60,722 bases of DNA. It comes from Aestuariivita sp. Lineage in GTDB: Bacteria; Pseudomonadota; Alphaproteobacteria; Rhodobacterales; Rhodobacteraceae. Position 1 is the stretch's first letter. The number at the start of each line of letters is the position of its first letter. Shown one piece after another: positions 19,860-30,612 of this stretch. Under the pieces are notes generated by a model. The model made no database searches. It had not been told where the DNA came from and saw nothing but the letters and a program-made list of their open reading frames with translations. The position numbers and the translations under genes were made by a program. The DNA lies in assembly GCA_026710055.1 (NCBI GenBank), contig JAPORV010000325.1, positions 1-60,722 of the forward strand, read 5' to 3'.

Positions 19860-20351
19860 CTATTGCGTAATTGCGTCATCCGCAACTGAGCTTGAGCTCT
19901 TCAACTTCACGGAGCCACCGAATTTTTCAATCATTGCAATAGCAGCCTTTGAAGCACCTGTTACTTCCATATTGAGTTCAACAGTTAATTCTCCTTTTGC
20001 CAGTATTCGTACGCCATCACGCACGCGTCGGACCACTCCGCTTTTGACTAGCCGCGTTTCATCAATTACTTGTTTTGGATCAAGTTTTTGAGCATCTATA
20101 AATTTCTGTATCAGCCCTAAGTTAACGATTGAATAGGATTTCCGATTTGGCTTATTGAAACCGCGCTTTGGCAATCGCTGATAGAGCGGCATTTGCCCCC
20201 CTTCATAGCCATTAATTGCTACCCCTGATCGAGATTTTTGTCCTTTCATTCCGCGTCCGGCAGTCTTTCCTTTACCAGAACCAGATCCGCGGCCAACGCG
20301 CTTAGCCTTTTTAACGGCACCGGGATTATCGCGTAGTTCATTAAGTTTCAT
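19860..20351 (-). CDS. rplO: 50S ribosomal protein L15
   Basis: 163 residues. Starts [43 protein letters not shown], the glycine- and lysine-rich extension that threads into 23S rRNA. The globular part includes [20 protein letters not shown]. The C-terminus is slightly extended ([12 protein letters not shown]). Lies 81 bp after rpmD. Confidence 0.96.
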   Translation of the reverse strand: MKLNELRDNPGAVKKAKRVGRGSGSGKGKTAGRGMKGQKSRSGVAINGYEGGQMPLYQRLPKRGFNKPNRKSYSIVNLGLIQKFIDAQKLDPKQVIDETRLVKSGVVRRVRDGVRILAKGELTVELNMEVTGASKAAIAMIEKFGGSVKLKSSSSVADDAITQ

Positions 20352-20432
20352 TCCGCTTATCCTTTCGAGATGTCACACCAACGCGTTCCGCTTACAAAAA
20401 CCAACTAGAAGCTTGGAACCTCGGCAGTTTAC

Positions 20433-20621
20433 TTACCCGCGTTCTTCAATGATCTTCACTAAGTGAGATATCGAATTTACCATTACTCGCACGGACGGCG
20501 TATCCTCTAGTTCACGTGTCTTATGCATCTTGTTCAAGCCTAAACCAATTAATGTGCGACGCTGTCGAGCCGGCCGACGTATTGGCGAACCAACTTGTTT
20601 GACAATAATGGTTTTTGCCAT
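20433..20621 (-). CDS. rpmD: 50S ribosomal protein L30
   Basis: 62 residues from [37 protein letters not shown] at 20621 with GGGG upstream, whereas the track's GTG start adds four residues. The fold-defining [11 protein letters not shown] and the C-terminal [10 protein letters not shown] are present. A small 50S protein near the L7/L12 base. 12 bp after rpsE. Confidence 0.95.
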   Translation of the reverse strand: MAKTIIVKQVGSPIRRPARQRRTLIGLGLNKMHKTRELEDTPSVRVMVNSISHLVKIIEERG

Positions 20622-20633
20622 AGCCAACCCCAC

Positions 20634-21473
20634 TTAATCCTTCATAGATTCTTTTTTATCATGAATACCATCCACTGCTTCATCCGTATCAATAATACTA
20701 TCTGTACTATCAGATTTAGCAAAGTCTTCTGTCATACGAACAGATTTATCATTGACCTCCGTTACCTCAGCATGCGTTTGTGTTTCAATATCGCGATTCA
20801 TAGTTTCTGATTTTATCTCTTCACTTTGAATTTCGTTATTGATTTCAAAAGCATTTTCGTCTGCAATAAGATCAGAATCTTTACCCGGTATCGACGGCCC
20901 TTTTTGCAACTTTTTCTCAAGAGTTTCCTGCACTCCCAGATTTCGCTTCCGATGAATGGAAGATACGGCTTTACCTCGCCGCAATGCCACTAATCGAGGC
21001 GACTGTTGTTTTTTGAGTCCCTCTACTGTTGCACGAATCATATTATATGGATTTTGTGACCCAAGTGACTTTGCCACAACATCTTTTATTCCAAGCACCT
21101 CAAAAACAGCTCGCATTGGCCCGCCAGCGATGATTCCCGTTCCTTCCGAGGCAGTGCGCATTACCACCTTGCCAGCGCCATGCCGACCTTCGATATCGTG
21201 ATGCAATGTTCTCCCTTCACGTAATGGCACTCTCATGACACGCCGTTTCGCATTTTCGGTCGCTTTTCGAATAGCCTCTGGTACTTCCTTAGCTTTACCT
21301 TTTCCAAATCCAACACGACCACGCTGATCACCCACGACAACCAGAGCAGCAAACCCAAAGCGTTTTCCACCCTTAACAGTTTTTGATACGCGATTAATCG
21401 CAACTAGGCGATCACCAAATTCTGAAGAGTCATCGCGGTCTCGTGCGGAACGACGTTTTTCACGTTCTGCCAT
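20634..21473 (-). CDS. rpsE: 30S ribosomal protein S5 with long acidic C-terminal tail
   Basis: 279 residues, whereas S5 is usually about 165-200. Residues ~15-185 are a normal S5: double-stranded RNA-binding part ([27 protein letters not shown]) and the ribosomal S5 C-domain ([34 protein letters not shown]). S5 acts in decoding accuracy and mRNA unwinding at the entry site. The last ~90 residues are rich in Asp, Glu, Ser and Thr with no recognisable fold. The gene stays in frame and in its normal operon place, so the tail is probably real and disordered. 181 bp separate it from rplR. Confidence 0.95.
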   Translation of the reverse strand: MAEREKRRSARDRDDSSEFGDRLVAINRVSKTVKGGKRFGFAALVVVGDQRGRVGFGKGKAKEVPEAIRKATENAKRRVMRVPLREGRTLHHDIEGRHGAGKVVMRTASEGTGIIAGGPMRAVFEVLGIKDVVAKSLGSQNPYNMIRATVEGLKKQQSPRLVALRRGKAVSSIHRKRNLGVQETLEKKLQKGPSIPGKDSDLIADENAFEINNEIQSEEIKSETMNRDIETQTHAEVTEVNDKSVRMTEDFAKSDSTDSIIDTDEAVDGIHDKKESMKD

Positions 21474-21654
21474 AATGACAGTCCCCTTTATTTTATGACG
21501 TCTGTGCGCCGTTTTTTTCTATCATTGTAAACAAATATCAGTCGTTAAATGATCAAGGCGATTTGAAATCACCTATACTTTCCTTAAACCGTAATTGAAC
21601 CTTGATGCTCGCTGCTTTTTTGGATTGTGTACCCTTTGCTCAATCCAAAGCCTG

Positions 21655-22014
21655 CTATATTCGAATACCACCTTCGCGAGCAGCATCCGCGAGTGCTTTA
21701 ACTTTACCATGGAAAAGAAATCCTCCACGATCAAAATATGCTTCTTCAATCCCTGCTTTTTTTGCACGCTTGGCTAGTGCCGCCCCAATATTTTTCGCTA
21801 CTTCAATATTATTTTTGCCGAGCATTCCCAGATCTTTCTCAAGCGTAGATGCCGATGCCAATGTGATACCTCGTTGATCATCAATAATTTGTGCGGAGAT
21901 ATTCTTATTTGAGCGATGCACACTCAATCGCATCCGCCCCGAATTCACTTTACGTAATCTATTACGAACACGCATCTTTCGCTTTAAAAACAACGCTCTC
22001 TTCCGGTTTACCAT
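21655..22014 (-). CDS. rplR: 50S ribosomal protein L18
   Basis: 119 residues from the ATG at 22014 (AGG 8 nt upstream); the track's GTG start is three codons earlier. [22 protein letters not shown] and [29 protein letters not shown] are the 5S-rRNA-binding features. Ends [13 protein letters not shown], the common C-terminus. 11 bp after rplF. Confidence 0.96.
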   Translation of the reverse strand: MVNRKRALFLKRKMRVRNRLRKVNSGRMRLSVHRSNKNISAQIIDDQRGITLASASTLEKDLGMLGKNNIEVAKNIGAALAKRAKKAGIEEAYFDRGGFLFHGKVKALADAAREGGIRI

Positions 22015-22025
22015 GCCAAACACCT

Positions 22026-22559
22026 TTACTTCTTTTTACCTTCCTTACGGAAAATATATTCATCCTTATAGCGAATACCTTTTCCCTTGTAAGGCTCCGG
22101 TGGACGCCAATTTCTGATATTTGCTGCCACTTCACCGACCTTTTGTTGATCAATACCTTCAATAATGATTTCTGTTTGCTTCGGTGCGGTCACTTTTACA
22201 TCCTCTGGTGGCGCAAACTCGACTTCGTGAGAGTAGCCCAGATTAAGCTTCAATAAATTACCCTGCATTTGTGCCCGATATCCAACTCCAGAAATTTCTA
22301 GTTCCTTTTTAAAACCCTCGGAAACACCAATCACACAATTCTGAACCTGCGTGCGTGACATTCCCCATTGTTGACGTGCCCGTTTAGATTGACCTCTTGC
22401 ACTAACTTCAATACAATTGTCATTTATCGACATTGACACATCGTGGGTTGCCATAAAACTACGTGTTCCTTTTGGGCCATGTACTTCAATTGTCTGGCCT
22501 GTAATTTTCGCCGTCACTCCATCAGGCAGGTTGACTGGTTTCTTACCTATACGCGACAT
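22026..22559 (-). CDS. rplF: 50S ribosomal protein L6
   Basis: 177 residues, [31 protein letters not shown] at the start and [28 protein letters not shown] at the end, both diagnostic. Two similar alpha/beta domains contact the sarcin-ricin region of 23S rRNA near the factor site. 12 bp after rpsH. Confidence 0.97.
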   Translation of the reverse strand: MSRIGKKPVNLPDGVTAKITGQTIEVHGPKGTRSFMATHDVSMSINDNCIEVSARGQSKRARQQWGMSRTQVQNCVIGVSEGFKKELEISGVGYRAQMQGNLLKLNLGYSHEVEFAPPEDVKVTAPKQTEIIIEGIDQQKVGEVAANIRNWRPPEPYKGKGIRYKDEYIFRKEGKKK

Positions 22560-22571
22560 CCGTCATCCCTC

Positions 22572-22964
22572 TTAGAAGACTGTGCACAAGACTTCGCCGC
22601 CAACATTTGCTTCACGTGCCTTCGAATCTGACATCACGCCTTTAGATGTCGATACAATAGAAACGCCAAGACCTTGTCGAACAGACGGAAGAGCATCAAC
22701 GCCCATGTAAACACGGCGGCCGGGTTTGGAAATTCGTTTTAATTCACGGATGACTGGCGCACCTTCAGAATACTTCAAGCTGATTTCAATTGCTGGATGT
22801 CCACGATCATCAACAATATCTTGAAAACCTCCAATATACCCCTCGCTTTTCATAACTTCCAGTACGCGTTTACGCAACTTCGAGGACGGTGAAGTAACTA
22901 CCGACTTACCGCGCATTTGGCTATTTCGAATACGCGTGAGCATGTCACCGATCGGATCATTCAT
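22572..22964 (-). CDS. rpsH: 30S ribosomal protein S8
   Basis: 130 residues from [14 protein letters not shown] at 22964; the ORF track adds seven residues into rps[34 protein letters not shown] is the rRNA-binding C-terminal part. Binds the central 16S domain and, in enterobacteria, represses spc-operon translation; whether a target lies in this mRNA was not resolved. 14 bp after rpsN. Confidence 0.97.
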   Translation of the reverse strand: MNDPIGDMLTRIRNSQMRGKSVVTSPSSKLRKRVLEVMKSEGYIGGFQDIVDDRGHPAIEISLKYSEGAPVIRELKRISKPGRRVYMGVDALPSVRQGLGVSIVSTSKGVMSDSKAREANVGGEVLCTVF

Positions 22965-22978
22965 TCCCAAATAACTCC

Positions 22979-23284
22979 TCACCAACTAGATTTCACCATG
23001 CCGGGCACTTGCCCGGCAGAACCGAGTTCGCGTAAAGCGATACGGCTAATTTTCAATTTACGATAGTAACCATGCGACCGACCGGTGAGTTGACATCTAT
23101 TATGCAATCGTGTCGCTGAACTATCACGTGGCAGTCTCGCAAGTCTCAAACTTGCCTTTACACGCTCTTCCATTGGTAACGACTTATCATTTGCCAACGC
23201 TTTGAGTTCCGCTCGTTTCTTGGCATATTTTTCGACAAACCGGTGACGCTTTTTCTCACGCTCAACCATTGATTTTTTTGCCAT
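22979..23284 (-). CDS. rpsN: 30S ribosomal protein S14 (zinc-independent form)
   Basis: 101 residues, [30 protein letters not shown], ending [21 protein letters not shown]. The CxxC pairs of the zinc form are missing and the length matches the long form found in most proteobacteria. Part of the 30S head. 24 bp after rplE. Confidence 0.97.
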   Translation of the reverse strand: MAKKSMVEREKKRHRFVEKYAKKRAELKALANDKSLPMEERVKASLRLARLPRDSSATRLHNRCQLTGRSHGYYRKLKISRIALRELGSAGQVPGMVKSSW

Positions 23285-23308
23285 TGTCTTGTCCTCGTAA
23301 ACTTAAAC

Positions 23309-23872
23309 TTAACTATTAAACGGCATATTAAAAGCCAACAAGAGTGCTCTCGCCTCAGCATCGGTATCTGCTGTCGTGACAATTGAAATATCAAGTCCCC
23401 AAACTTCATCGATTTTATCAAAATCAATTTCTGGAAAAACAATATGTTCTTTCATGCCCATCGAATAATTCCCACGACCATCAAAACTCTCATCTGACAA
23501 CCCACGAAAGTCCCTGACACGCGGTAATGCGATGGTGATCAGGCGATCCAGAAATTCATACATTTTGTTTCCACGCAACGTGACTTTTGCACCAAGTGGC
23601 ATATTCTCGCGCACGCGAAATCCGGCTATTGATTTTTGTGCACGCGTTAAGACAGCTTTTTGCCCCGCAATCACTGTCAAGTCATCCTGTGCTGACTTCG
23701 CTTTCTTGCTGTCTTTCACCGCCTCAGAACCGCACCCAATATTGACAGAAATTTTAGCTAAAGATGGCACTTGCATTATATTTTTATATCCGAACTGCTC
23801 TTTAAGGCTAGGGCAGATTTGCGATTTGTAGTGTACTTTGAGACGCGGTAGATATGATACAGAATCAAGCAT
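23309..23872 (-). CDS. rplE: 50S ribosomal protein L5
   Basis: 187 residues; [61 protein letters not shown] and [23 protein letters not shown] match L5, which binds 5S rRNA and the P-site tRNA. Its ATG shares one base with the rplX stop (TAATG), indicating coupled translation. Confidence 0.97.
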   Translation of the reverse strand: MLDSVSYLPRLKVHYKSQICPSLKEQFGYKNIMQVPSLAKISVNIGCGSEAVKDSKKAKSAQDDLTVIAGQKAVLTRAQKSIAGFRVRENMPLGAKVTLRGNKMYEFLDRLITIALPRVRDFRGLSDESFDGRGNYSMGMKEHIVFPEIDFDKIDEVWGLDISIVTTADTDAEARALLLAFNMPFNS

Positions 23873-24180
23873 TAAATCTCGTCTCCTGTTGTTTTTGCAT
23901 AGCGAACTTTTTTCTCATTATCGTTAAAACGAAATCCAACGCGAGTCGCCGCGTTATTGGAATCCAAAAGAGCGATATTTGACAGATCAATCGGCATTTG
24001 TTTTTCAACAAGTCCTCCAGGGTTATTTTGAGATTGCTTCGTATGTCGCACAGCAACATTTACATTCTCGACAATTGCTTTCCTTTTTGCAGGAAAGACT
24101 TGAAGGATTTGACCCGTCTTGCCTTTATACTTTCCAGCCAAAACAATGACTTTATCACCAGTTTTTAGTTTTGCAGCCAT
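23872..24180 (-). CDS. rplX: 50S ribosomal protein L24
   Basis: 102 residues. The KOW motif is near the start ([35 protein letters not shown]); [19 protein letters not shown] follows. An early-assembly 50S protein near the exit tunnel. Begins directly after the rplN stop. Confidence 0.97.
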   Translation of the reverse strand: MAAKLKTGDKVIVLAGKYKGKTGQILQVFPAKRKAIVENVNVAVRHTKQSQNNPGGLVEKQMPIDLSNIALLDSNNAATRVGFRFNDNEKKVRYAKTTGDEI

Positions 24181-24549
24181 CTAAAGCACCTCTGGCGCTA
24201 ACGAAATAATTTTCATGAAATTCTTACCACGTAACTCTCGCACAACAGGGCCAAAGATACGGGTACCGATAGGTTCATTGTTATTATTCAAAATAACAGC
24301 GGCATTTCGGTCAAAGCGGATAGCGCTACCATCATCCCGCCGTACCTCTTTTGCAGTGCGCACAACGACAGCGCGACGAACATCCCCTTTTTTGACACGA
24401 CCACGTGGTATGGCCTCTTTCACTGCAACTACAATAATATCTCCGACCGATGCATATTTTCGCTTGGATCCTCCCAAGACTTTAATGCATTGAACACGTC
24501 GCGCACCGGAGTTATCCGCAACATCAAGGTTAGTCTGCATTTGGATCAT
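24181..24549 (-). CDS. rplN: 50S ribosomal protein L14
   Basis: 122 residues starting [28 protein letters not shown] and ending [12 protein letters not shown], nearly invariant in bacteria. Lies at the subunit interface. 80 bp after rpsQ. Confidence 0.98.
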   Translation of the reverse strand: MIQMQTNLDVADNSGARRVQCIKVLGGSKRKYASVGDIIVVAVKEAIPRGRVKKGDVRRAVVVRTAKEVRRDDGSAIRFDRNAAVILNNNNEPIGTRIFGPVVRELRGKNFMKIISLAPEVL

Positions 24550-24629
24550 GGGTGTCTCCCGACCTATTAGGACTGCTAAAAGCTATCGCCTAAGGGTTTC
24601 GTTCAAAGCGAAAAGGATAGTTCAAAGCG

Positions 24630-24860
24630 TTACGCTACAACCACCTCCCAGCGTTTTGTTTTCGATTTTGGCGCACATTCTTGGATTCGCACCGGATCTC
24701 CAATTTTAAAAGTATTATTCTCATCGTGGGCGCGATACTTTTTTGACTTACGTATTGTTTTTTTCAATACTGGATGCGTAAAGCGTCTTTCCACAAGTAC
24801 TGTAACGGTTTGTATATTGGCATCAGAGGTTACAATGCCCTGCAGTATGCGTCTTGGCAT
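24630..24860 (-). CDS. rpsQ: 30S ribosomal protein S17
   Basis: 76 residues, [47 protein letters not shown]; the OB-fold protein that binds the 5' domain of 16S rRNA. The stop of rpmC and this start are adjacent with no spacer. Confidence 0.97.
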   Translation of the reverse strand: MPRRILQGIVTSDANIQTVTVLVERRFTHPVLKKTIRKSKKYRAHDENNTFKIGDPVRIQECAPKSKTKRWEVVVA

Positions 24861-25073
24861 TCAAGAATCCCCTTCAATGTTAGATTGAGCAGCTTTTTCT
24901 CTCAAAACAGTTTTTACCCGTGCGGCATTGCGGCGTACTAACCGCATCTCAGCCGTTGATTGTAAATCATCGTTAGCGCGACGAAAACGAAGATTAAACG
25001 CTTCTTTTTTAAGTTTCAGTAACTCATCATGGAGTTGATCAGGTGTTTTCTCACGCAATTCCGCAGCATTCAT
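24861..25073 (-). CDS. rpmC: 50S ribosomal protein L29
   Basis: 70 residues, [35 protein letters not shown], a two-helix protein next to the tunnel exit that helps dock SRP and trigger factor. In most bacteria rpmC overlaps or abuts rplP; here 402 bp lie between them. Confidence 0.96.
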   Translation of the reverse strand: MNAAELREKTPDQLHDELLKLKKEAFNLRFRRANDDLQSTAEMRLVRRNAARVKTVLREKAAQSNIEGDS

Positions 25074-25475
25074 CGCTGACTATCCTCTATACATCACTGA
25101 CCGTCGCCAGATGGGTTACCAAAAGTTTCATTAGAAATAAAAAAACTCTACCTAAATTAAATCAATTCGGGTCGCAACCCTTTTTTCTTCTGAGTTCACT
25201 TTTTTCCAATAAATTTACAACAGATTGAACGAGTCTTATTCCTTTCATTGTTCTTAGTTTAGAACAAAGAGGGGTTTAATTTCATTTCTTGTACAACAAA
25301 CAACGTCACTGGATGAATTCCAAAAGACTATTTAGTTTCAAAGTTATACGCAAAACGAATATTTGCGATTATCATACAGCTATTTTCAGCACATATACTG
25401 AGCTTATATTTTGACGGCTACCCGTTATTAATCAAGAAATGTAAAGTCATTGAGCAGGAAACAGGTTAAAATCCG
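25074..25475. other. Unusual 402-bp spacer inside the S10 operon (rplP-rpmC)
   Basis: Very AT-rich, with no frame that looks like a protein on either strand, no tRNA fold and no clear hairpin-T-run. The intact genes on both sides show that it interrupts a normally continuous gene pair; it could be an expanded spacer or a fully decayed insertion. Confidence 0.6.
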
Positions 25476-25889
25476 TTACCAATCTTCGCGAACAACAATA
25501 CGAGACTTGATGGGCAATTTCATAGCCGCCAACCGTAATGCCTCTCTCGCAACATCATCAGTAACGCCATCAATTTCAAACATCACGCGCCCTGGTTTAA
25601 CCCGGCAAGCCCAAAAGTCAACTGAACCTTTTCCCTTTCCCATTCGAACCTCAGTCGGTTTTGAAGATACCGGTGTGTCTGGAAATATACGGATCCATAC
25701 ACGACCTTGTCGCTTCATACGACGGGTCATCGCACGACGCGCAGCCTCAATCTGCCGTGCTGTAATCCTGTCAGGAGTTGTTGCTTTCAACCCATAGGAA
25801 CCAAAATTGAGGGCAAAGCCACCTTTGGCCAATCCTTTGATTCGACCCTTATGTTGCTTACGGAATTTCGTCTTCTTTGGTTGAAGCAT
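25476..25889 (-). CDS. rplP: 50S ribosomal protein L16
   Basis: 137 residues, [24 protein letters not shown] at the start and [18 protein letters not shown]-type sequence at the end. L16 shapes the A-site tRNA binding region. The Arg of [17 protein letters not shown], a site often hydroxylated in gammaproteobacteria, is in context. 11 bp after rpsC. Confidence 0.97.
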   Translation of the reverse strand: MLQPKKTKFRKQHKGRIKGLAKGGFALNFGSYGLKATTPDRITARQIEAARRAMTRRMKRQGRVWIRIFPDTPVSSKPTEVRMGKGKGSVDFWACRVKPGRVMFEIDGVTDDVAREALRLAAMKLPIKSRIVVREDW

Positions 25890-25900
25890 AGCAAAACTCC

Positions 25901-26608
25901 TTAGCGACGTGTTCCAGCACCGCGCGGAAGCGGACCATCCTGAAGCTGTTGTACTTTTCGGTCACGCGCTGACGGATCATGCTCCATAATCTCGCCCTTA
26001 AAAATCCAGACTTTAACACCAATCTGACCATAGGGTGTCGCTGCTTCAGCAGTTGCATAGTCAATATCAGCGCGCAGTGTATGCAAAGGAACCCGCCCTT
26101 CGCGATACCACTCCGTTCGTGCAATCTCAACACCCCCCAAACGACCAGCCACATTCACGCGAATACCCAAAGCACCTAGCCGCATGGCGTTTTGAACCCC
26201 TCGCTTCATTGCTCGCCTAAATGAAACTCGGCGCTCCAGTTGTTGTGCGATACTGTCACTTACAAGTTGGGCATCTAATTCAGGCTTTCGAACTTCAACG
26301 ATATTTAGATGAAGTTCAGAATCCGTCATTTCAGCAATTTTCTTACGCATAAACTCAATATCAGCACCTTTTTTTCCAATAATCACTCCTGGACGTGCTG
26401 TATGAATTGTCACGCGACATTTCTTGTGCGGACGTTCGATAATTGTACGTGCGACTCCTGCTTGGCGGCACTCTTTCTTGATAAAGTCTCTGATTTTGAT
26501 ATCTTCAAGCAGCAAAACACCATAATCTTTGGTATCGGCATACCAACGACTATCCCAAGTGCGATTGACCTGCAAACGCATACCAATTGGGTTAACCTTT
26601 TGTCCCAT
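25901..26608 (-). CDS. rpsC: 30S ribosomal protein S3
   Basis: 235 residues. [30 protein letters not shown] leads into a KH domain ([25 protein letters not shown]), followed by the S3 C-terminal domain ending [19 protein letters not shown]. Contributes to the mRNA entry helicase. The start shares one base with the rplV stop. Confidence 0.97.
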   Translation of the reverse strand: MGQKVNPIGMRLQVNRTWDSRWYADTKDYGVLLLEDIKIRDFIKKECRQAGVARTIIERPHKKCRVTIHTARPGVIIGKKGADIEFMRKKIAEMTDSELHLNIVEVRKPELDAQLVSDSIAQQLERRVSFRRAMKRGVQNAMRLGALGIRVNVAGRLGGVEIARTEWYREGRVPLHTLRADIDYATAEAATPYGQIGVKVWIFKGEIMEHDPSARDRKVQQLQDGPLPRGAGTRR

Positions 26609-26988
26609 TATTCTTCGTCCTCAATCTGCCGTACTTTGATAGTTAACTGCGAAAATGGTTTTCTTATCATCGCCATACGCCCCCTAGCACGAGGACGAAT
26701 ACGCTTCATTGTAAGTGATTTTCCAACAAATGCTTCCGCAACAACTAACGAATCCACGTCAAGAGCATGGTTGTTTTCTGCATTGGCAATAGCTGATTGC
26801 AAACATTTGATGACATCTTGTGAAATGCGCTTTCGCTGAAAGCTAAGATCAATCAAAGCCCGCGCCACGGCCTTTCCACGAATGCTTGCTGCGAGCAAAT
26901 TTAACTTTTGCGGTGATATGCGAAGCATTCGGGTTTTTGCCATTGCCTCATTATCCGCCAAGCGTCGCGGTGATTTTCGTTGGCCCAT
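26608..26988 (-). CDS. rplV: 50S ribosomal protein L22
   Basis: 126 residues. [23 protein letters not shown] and the tunnel-reaching hairpin region [21 protein letters not shown] are typical. Lines the peptide exit tunnel. Starts 3 bp after rpsS. A short N-terminal addition ([15 protein letters not shown]) is common in alphaproteobacteria. Confidence 0.97.
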   Translation of the reverse strand: MGQRKSPRRLADNEAMAKTRMLRISPQKLNLLAASIRGKAVARALIDLSFQRKRISQDVIKCLQSAIANAENNHALDVDSLVVAEAFVGKSLTMKRIRPRARGRMAMIRKPFSQLTIKVRQIEDEE

Positions 26989-26991
26989 AAT

Positions 26992-27270
26992 TTACTTCCG
27001 CTTTGCTTTTTTATCAGCAGCATGACCATAATAAGTTCGCGTAGGTGAATATTCACCAAACTTCTGCCCAATCATTTCTTCAGTCACTAATACGGGAATA
27101 TGCTTTCGACCATTATAAACGCCAAAGGTCAAACCGACAAACTGCGGCAAAATAGTCGATCTACGTGACCAAATCTTTATCACATCATTACGGCCCGAAG
27201 CACGAGCGGCTTCTGCTTTTTTCAATACATAACTGTCGAAAAAAGGGCCTTTCCAAACAGAGCGAGACAT
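26992..27270 (-). CDS. rpsS: 30S ribosomal protein S19
   Basis: 92 residues from the ATG ([20 protein letters not shown]); the ORF track begins one GTG codon earlier, which directly follows the rplB stop. [49 protein letters not shown] is diagnostic. 30S head protein that pairs with S13. Confidence 0.97.
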   Translation of the reverse strand: MSRSVWKGPFFDSYVLKKAEAARASGRNDVIKIWSRRSTILPQFVGLTFGVYNGRKHIPVLVTEEMIGQKFGEYSPTRTYYGHAADKKAKRK

Positions 27271-27273
27271 CAC

Positions 27274-28119
27274 TTAGCGCCTTTTCTTTTTTGCGTGCCG
27301 AGAACGAATAATGTACTTCGAGGACGCTTTATTTTTTTTTCGTGTTTTCTTACCTTTTGTCGGCTGCCCCCATGGAGAGACAGGATGTCGACCACCAGAT
27401 GTTCGACCTTCACCGCCCCCATGAGGATGATCCACCGGGTTCATCACCACGCCACGAACGCTTGGTCGTATTCCTTTATGACGCGCACGTCCAGCTTTAC
27501 CAAAATTCTGATTTGAATTATCAGGGTTAGAGACAGCACCGACAGTTGCCATACATTCCTGCCGAACGCGACGCGACTCACCTGAACTGAGTTTAATTTG
27601 AGCATAACCTCTGTCATCACGTCCGATAAACTGTGCATATGTGCCAGCTGCGCGGGCAATCTGGCCGCCTTTTCCTGGCTTCATTTCAACATTATGAACA
27701 ATCGTTCCGATCGGCATTCCGGTAAATGGCATTGCATTACCGGGCTTAATGTCCGCTTTACCTGCAGAAATTATCTGATCTCCAACTGCCAGCCGCTGCG
27801 GCGCCAAAATGTAGGTAAGTTCGCCATCTTTATATTCAATAAGTGCGATAAACGCTGTTCGATTAGGATCATATTCAATACGCTGAACAGTCCCGGGGAT
27901 GTCTGACTTTGTTCGCTTAAAATCAATAGACCGATATAACCGCTTTGCACCGCCGCCACGACGACGTGATGTGATTCTGCCAAGGTTATTTCGACCACCT
28001 GATTTCGACAAGCCTTCTGTCAAGGCTTTAACCGGGCGCCCGTCCCAAAGCGTTGAACGATCAATCAGAACCAACCCTCGTTGGCCCGGTGTCGTAGGTT
28101 TGTACGACTTTAATGCCAT
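27274..28119 (-). CDS. rplB: 50S ribosomal protein L2
   Basis: 281 residues from [20 protein letters not shown] at 28119; the track adds 13 residues. Contains the OB and SH3-like RNA-binding domains and the conserved [31 protein letters not shown] loop with the His needed at the peptidyl-transferase region. Lies 236 bp after rplW, a gap that is usually only a few bases wide. Confidence 0.97.
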   Translation of the reverse strand: MALKSYKPTTPGQRGLVLIDRSTLWDGRPVKALTEGLSKSGGRNNLGRITSRRRGGGAKRLYRSIDFKRTKSDIPGTVQRIEYDPNRTAFIALIEYKDGELTYILAPQRLAVGDQIISAGKADIKPGNAMPFTGMPIGTIVHNVEMKPGKGGQIARAAGTYAQFIGRDDRGYAQIKLSSGESRRVRQECMATVGAVSNPDNSNQNFGKAGRARHKGIRPSVRGVVMNPVDHPHGGGEGRTSGGRHPVSPWGQPTKGKKTRKKNKASSKYIIRSRHAKKKRR

Positions 28120-28355
28120 ACTCTCTGTCTTCCGTTCATTCAAACTGGGCGTTACCACCCACAGTTAAATCCTTGAAGGAGTTTGGACAAAACCTTTACT
28201 CACTTCCGTTTTGCGATCTGAACAACTTTACTGCATCAAACCGCATTGATTAAATAATTCCTCATCGAAGGTCAAGCATCCTGACCAATAATTTGCCTAA
28301 TGATCAATATTAGCGAACCCATACGTCTTGCTTTTCCAATTCACCTTACTAAACA

Positions 28356-28652
28356 TTAAAGACCTGTTCCGACATCAATAATATTTCCATCCATTAACGT
28401 AACATATGCTTTCTTAATGTCGCGTCGTTTACCTAATCTTCGACCAAACCGCTTTATTTTACCCTTTGTTATCAATGTATTAACCGCCTTAACTTTGACA
28501 GAAAATAATGCTTCTATTGCTTCCTTGATTTCAGGCTTTGATGCCTTCATCGCTACTTCAAACACAACAGCATTATTAACTGACTGTGATGTTGACTTTT
28601 CGGTAATGATCGGTTTACGAATAACATCATAATGTTCTAGTTTAATTGTCAT
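28356..28652 (-). CDS. rplW: 50S ribosomal protein L23
   Basis: 98 residues; [54 protein letters not shown] is typical. Tunnel-exit docking site for trigger factor and SRP. ATGA overlap with the rplD end. Confidence 0.97.
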   Translation of the reverse strand: MTIKLEHYDVIRKPIITEKSTSQSVNNAVVFEVAMKASKPEIKEAIEALFSVKVKAVNTLITKGKIKRFGRRLGKRRDIKKAYVTLMDGNIIDVGTGL

Positions 28653-29266
28653 TTGAGCCGAGCCTCCAAACCTTCAATACCTGCTTTCGTAATCACAAGT
28701 GTGTCATGTTTGAGAATATCATAGACATTTGCGCCCATTGACGGCAAAATATCCAAATCACTGATATTTCGAGCAGCCTTGGCAAATCCTTCGTGGACTT
28801 TCAAGCCATCAATGACAAGTACTCTTTGCCAGCCTAGTTTCTTGACTTTGTTTGCAAGCGGACCGGTCTTGCCGTCAGCCTCTGCTGAATCAATCACAAC
28901 GAGTTCACCAGCCTTTGCTTTCACCGATAAAGCATGCTTAAGACCAAGTTTACGGAACTTTTTGGGCAACCCATGTGCATGACTTCGTGGTTTTGGACCT
29001 TTATAAACGCCGCCTTTGCGAAAAATCGGGGCGTTTCGATCACCATGACGTGCACCGCCTGTTCCTTTTTGTCGATAGATTTTTTTCTTAGAGTAACTTG
29101 TTTCTGATCGAGTTTTTACTTTATGTGTGCCAGATTGCGCGCGATTTCTCTGCCATCTTACCATACGATGAAGAATATCGATTCGAGGCTCTAAACCAAA
29201 TAGATCGTCAAGCAATTCAATTGATTCCACAATCGTACCGTCTAATTGAATTACATCAAGTTTCAT
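28649..29266 (-). CDS. rplD: 50S ribosomal protein L4
   Basis: 205 residues. [11 protein letters not shown]-type core ([40 protein letters not shown]) forms the tunnel-reaching loop. In E. coli L4 also represses the S10 operon by attenuation; no matching leader structure was identified upstream of rpsJ here. ATGA overlap with rplC. Confidence 0.97.
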   Translation of the reverse strand: MKLDVIQLDGTIVESIELLDDLFGLEPRIDILHRMVRWQRNRAQSGTHKVKTRSETSYSKKKIYRQKGTGGARHGDRNAPIFRKGGVYKGPKPRSHAHGLPKKFRKLGLKHALSVKAKAGELVVIDSAEADGKTGPLANKVKKLGWQRVLVIDGLKVHEGFAKAARNISDLDILPSMGANVYDILKHDTLVITKAGIEGLEARLK

Positions 29267-30114
29267 AACGCACGACCTTTTTCACTATGATTATCATGAT
29301 CAATAGAATGATTTTCCGTAGCGCTATTTGCGTCAGCTTCGGTCTTTTCTTGTGATGCATCAACAACTATTTCTGCTTGAGTTTCATTATTTACTACTTG
29401 TTCGACATCGGCGGAGGTCGTTTTATCATCGGTTGGTCTTGTCTTAAGTGCTGCTGGCAACACTGCGTTCTCTGGAAATGGTTTCTTTACAGCATCCTTT
29501 ATTGTCACCCATCCGCCCTTTGAACCAGGAACGGCGCCTTTAACCATAATGATTCCACGATCAACGTCTGTCTTAATCACTTCTAGATTTTGCGTGGTCA
29601 CTCGAATAGAGCCCATATGCCCAGCCATTTTCTTTCCCTTGAACACACGACCTGGATTCTGGCACTGCCCAGTAGAGCCATGACTACGATGCGATATAGA
29701 TACACCATGAGACGCTCGTAATCCACTAAAATTATGCCGTTTCATGCCGCCGGCAAACCCTTTGCCAATTGATGTTCCAGCAATATCAACATATTGCCCT
29801 TCAAAATAATGGTCAGCGGTAATCTGTTCTCCAATCCCAATGAGATTCGCCGGATCAACACGAAATTCAGCAAGTTTTCGTTTAGGGGCGATATTTGCAC
29901 GCGCAAAATGGCCCCGTAAAGCATTATTAGTCCGATTAACTTTGGCAAATCCTGCACCCAACTGTACGGCTGAATACCCGTCCTTTTCTATGGTACGCTG
30001 CGCCACAACCTGTAAATTTTCCAATTGAAGAACAGTCACCGGAACCTGACGTCCGTCATCCATGAACACTCTCGTCATGCCAACTTTCTTCGCAATTACG
30101 CCAGAGCGCAGCAT
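29263..30114 (-). CDS. rplC: 50S ribosomal protein L3 with acidic C-terminal tail
   Basis: 283 residues. Up to about residue 215 this is a standard L3: [21 protein letters not shown], the [56 protein letters not shown] loop that reaches the peptidyl-transferase centre, and [19 protein letters not shown]. The last ~60 residues (from about [16 protein letters not shown]) are acidic and low in complexity, like the tail on S5 in the same operon. Normal bacterial L3 is ~205-220 residues. 25 bp after rpsJ. Confidence 0.96.
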   Translation of the reverse strand: MLRSGVIAKKVGMTRVFMDDGRQVPVTVLQLENLQVVAQRTIEKDGYSAVQLGAGFAKVNRTNNALRGHFARANIAPKRKLAEFRVDPANLIGIGEQITADHYFEGQYVDIAGTSIGKGFAGGMKRHNFSGLRASHGVSISHRSHGSTGQCQNPGRVFKGKKMAGHMGSIRVTTQNLEVIKTDVDRGIIMVKGAVPGSKGGWVTIKDAVKKPFPENAVLPAALKTRPTDDKTTSADVEQVVNNETQAEIVVDASQEKTEADANSATENHSIDHDNHSEKGRAL

Positions 30115-30139
30115 CTCAACAGCCCCCTAAATCTTGTGT

Positions 30140-30454
30140 TCATACCTTAATCTCAACATCCACGCCTGCCGCAAGATCCAACTTCATAAGGGCATCTACA
30201 GTTTGAGGCGTGGGGTCTACAATGTCCAATAGACGTTTATGTGTGCGGATCTCAAATTGATCGCGTGACTTTTTATCGACATGCGGACTCCTCAATACAG
30301 TGAACTTTTCAATCTTATTTGGTAATGGTATCGGACCACGAACCTGCGCACCAGTTCGTTTGGCTGTTGTTACAATCTCTTGAGTGCTGACATCGAGCAC
30401 ACGATAATCAAACGCCTTCAATCGGATACGTATATTCTGGCCTTGAATTGCCAT
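30140..30454 (-). CDS. rpsJ: 30S ribosomal protein S10 (NusE)
   Basis: 104 residues, [69 protein letters not shown]. Besides its 30S role it pairs with NusB and NusG in antitermination and in transcription-translation coupling. 158 bp after tuf. Confidence 0.98.
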   Translation of the reverse strand: MAIQGQNIRIRLKAFDYRVLDVSTQEIVTTAKRTGAQVRGPIPLPNKIEKFTVLRSPHVDKKSRDQFEIRTHKRLLDIVDPTPQTVDALMKLDLAAGVDVEIKV

Positions 30455-30612
30455 GCTTTTCTTCCTTTATTCAGTCTACAAAGTCCGAGAAGAAAAGCGA
30501 CGACGTAACGCCGCCTTTCAACAAACCAAATCAAGATATTTGCCTTAACTTAGTCTTTTGTTTGAGCCGTTATTCCACAACATTATTGGTGCGATATTCT
30601 TGACCTAAATAT

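Noticed and set aside
21595-22256. Plus-strand ORFs of 60-121 aa opposite rplR and rplF
   Set aside because: Shadows of strongly conserved ribosomal protein genes on the minus strand.
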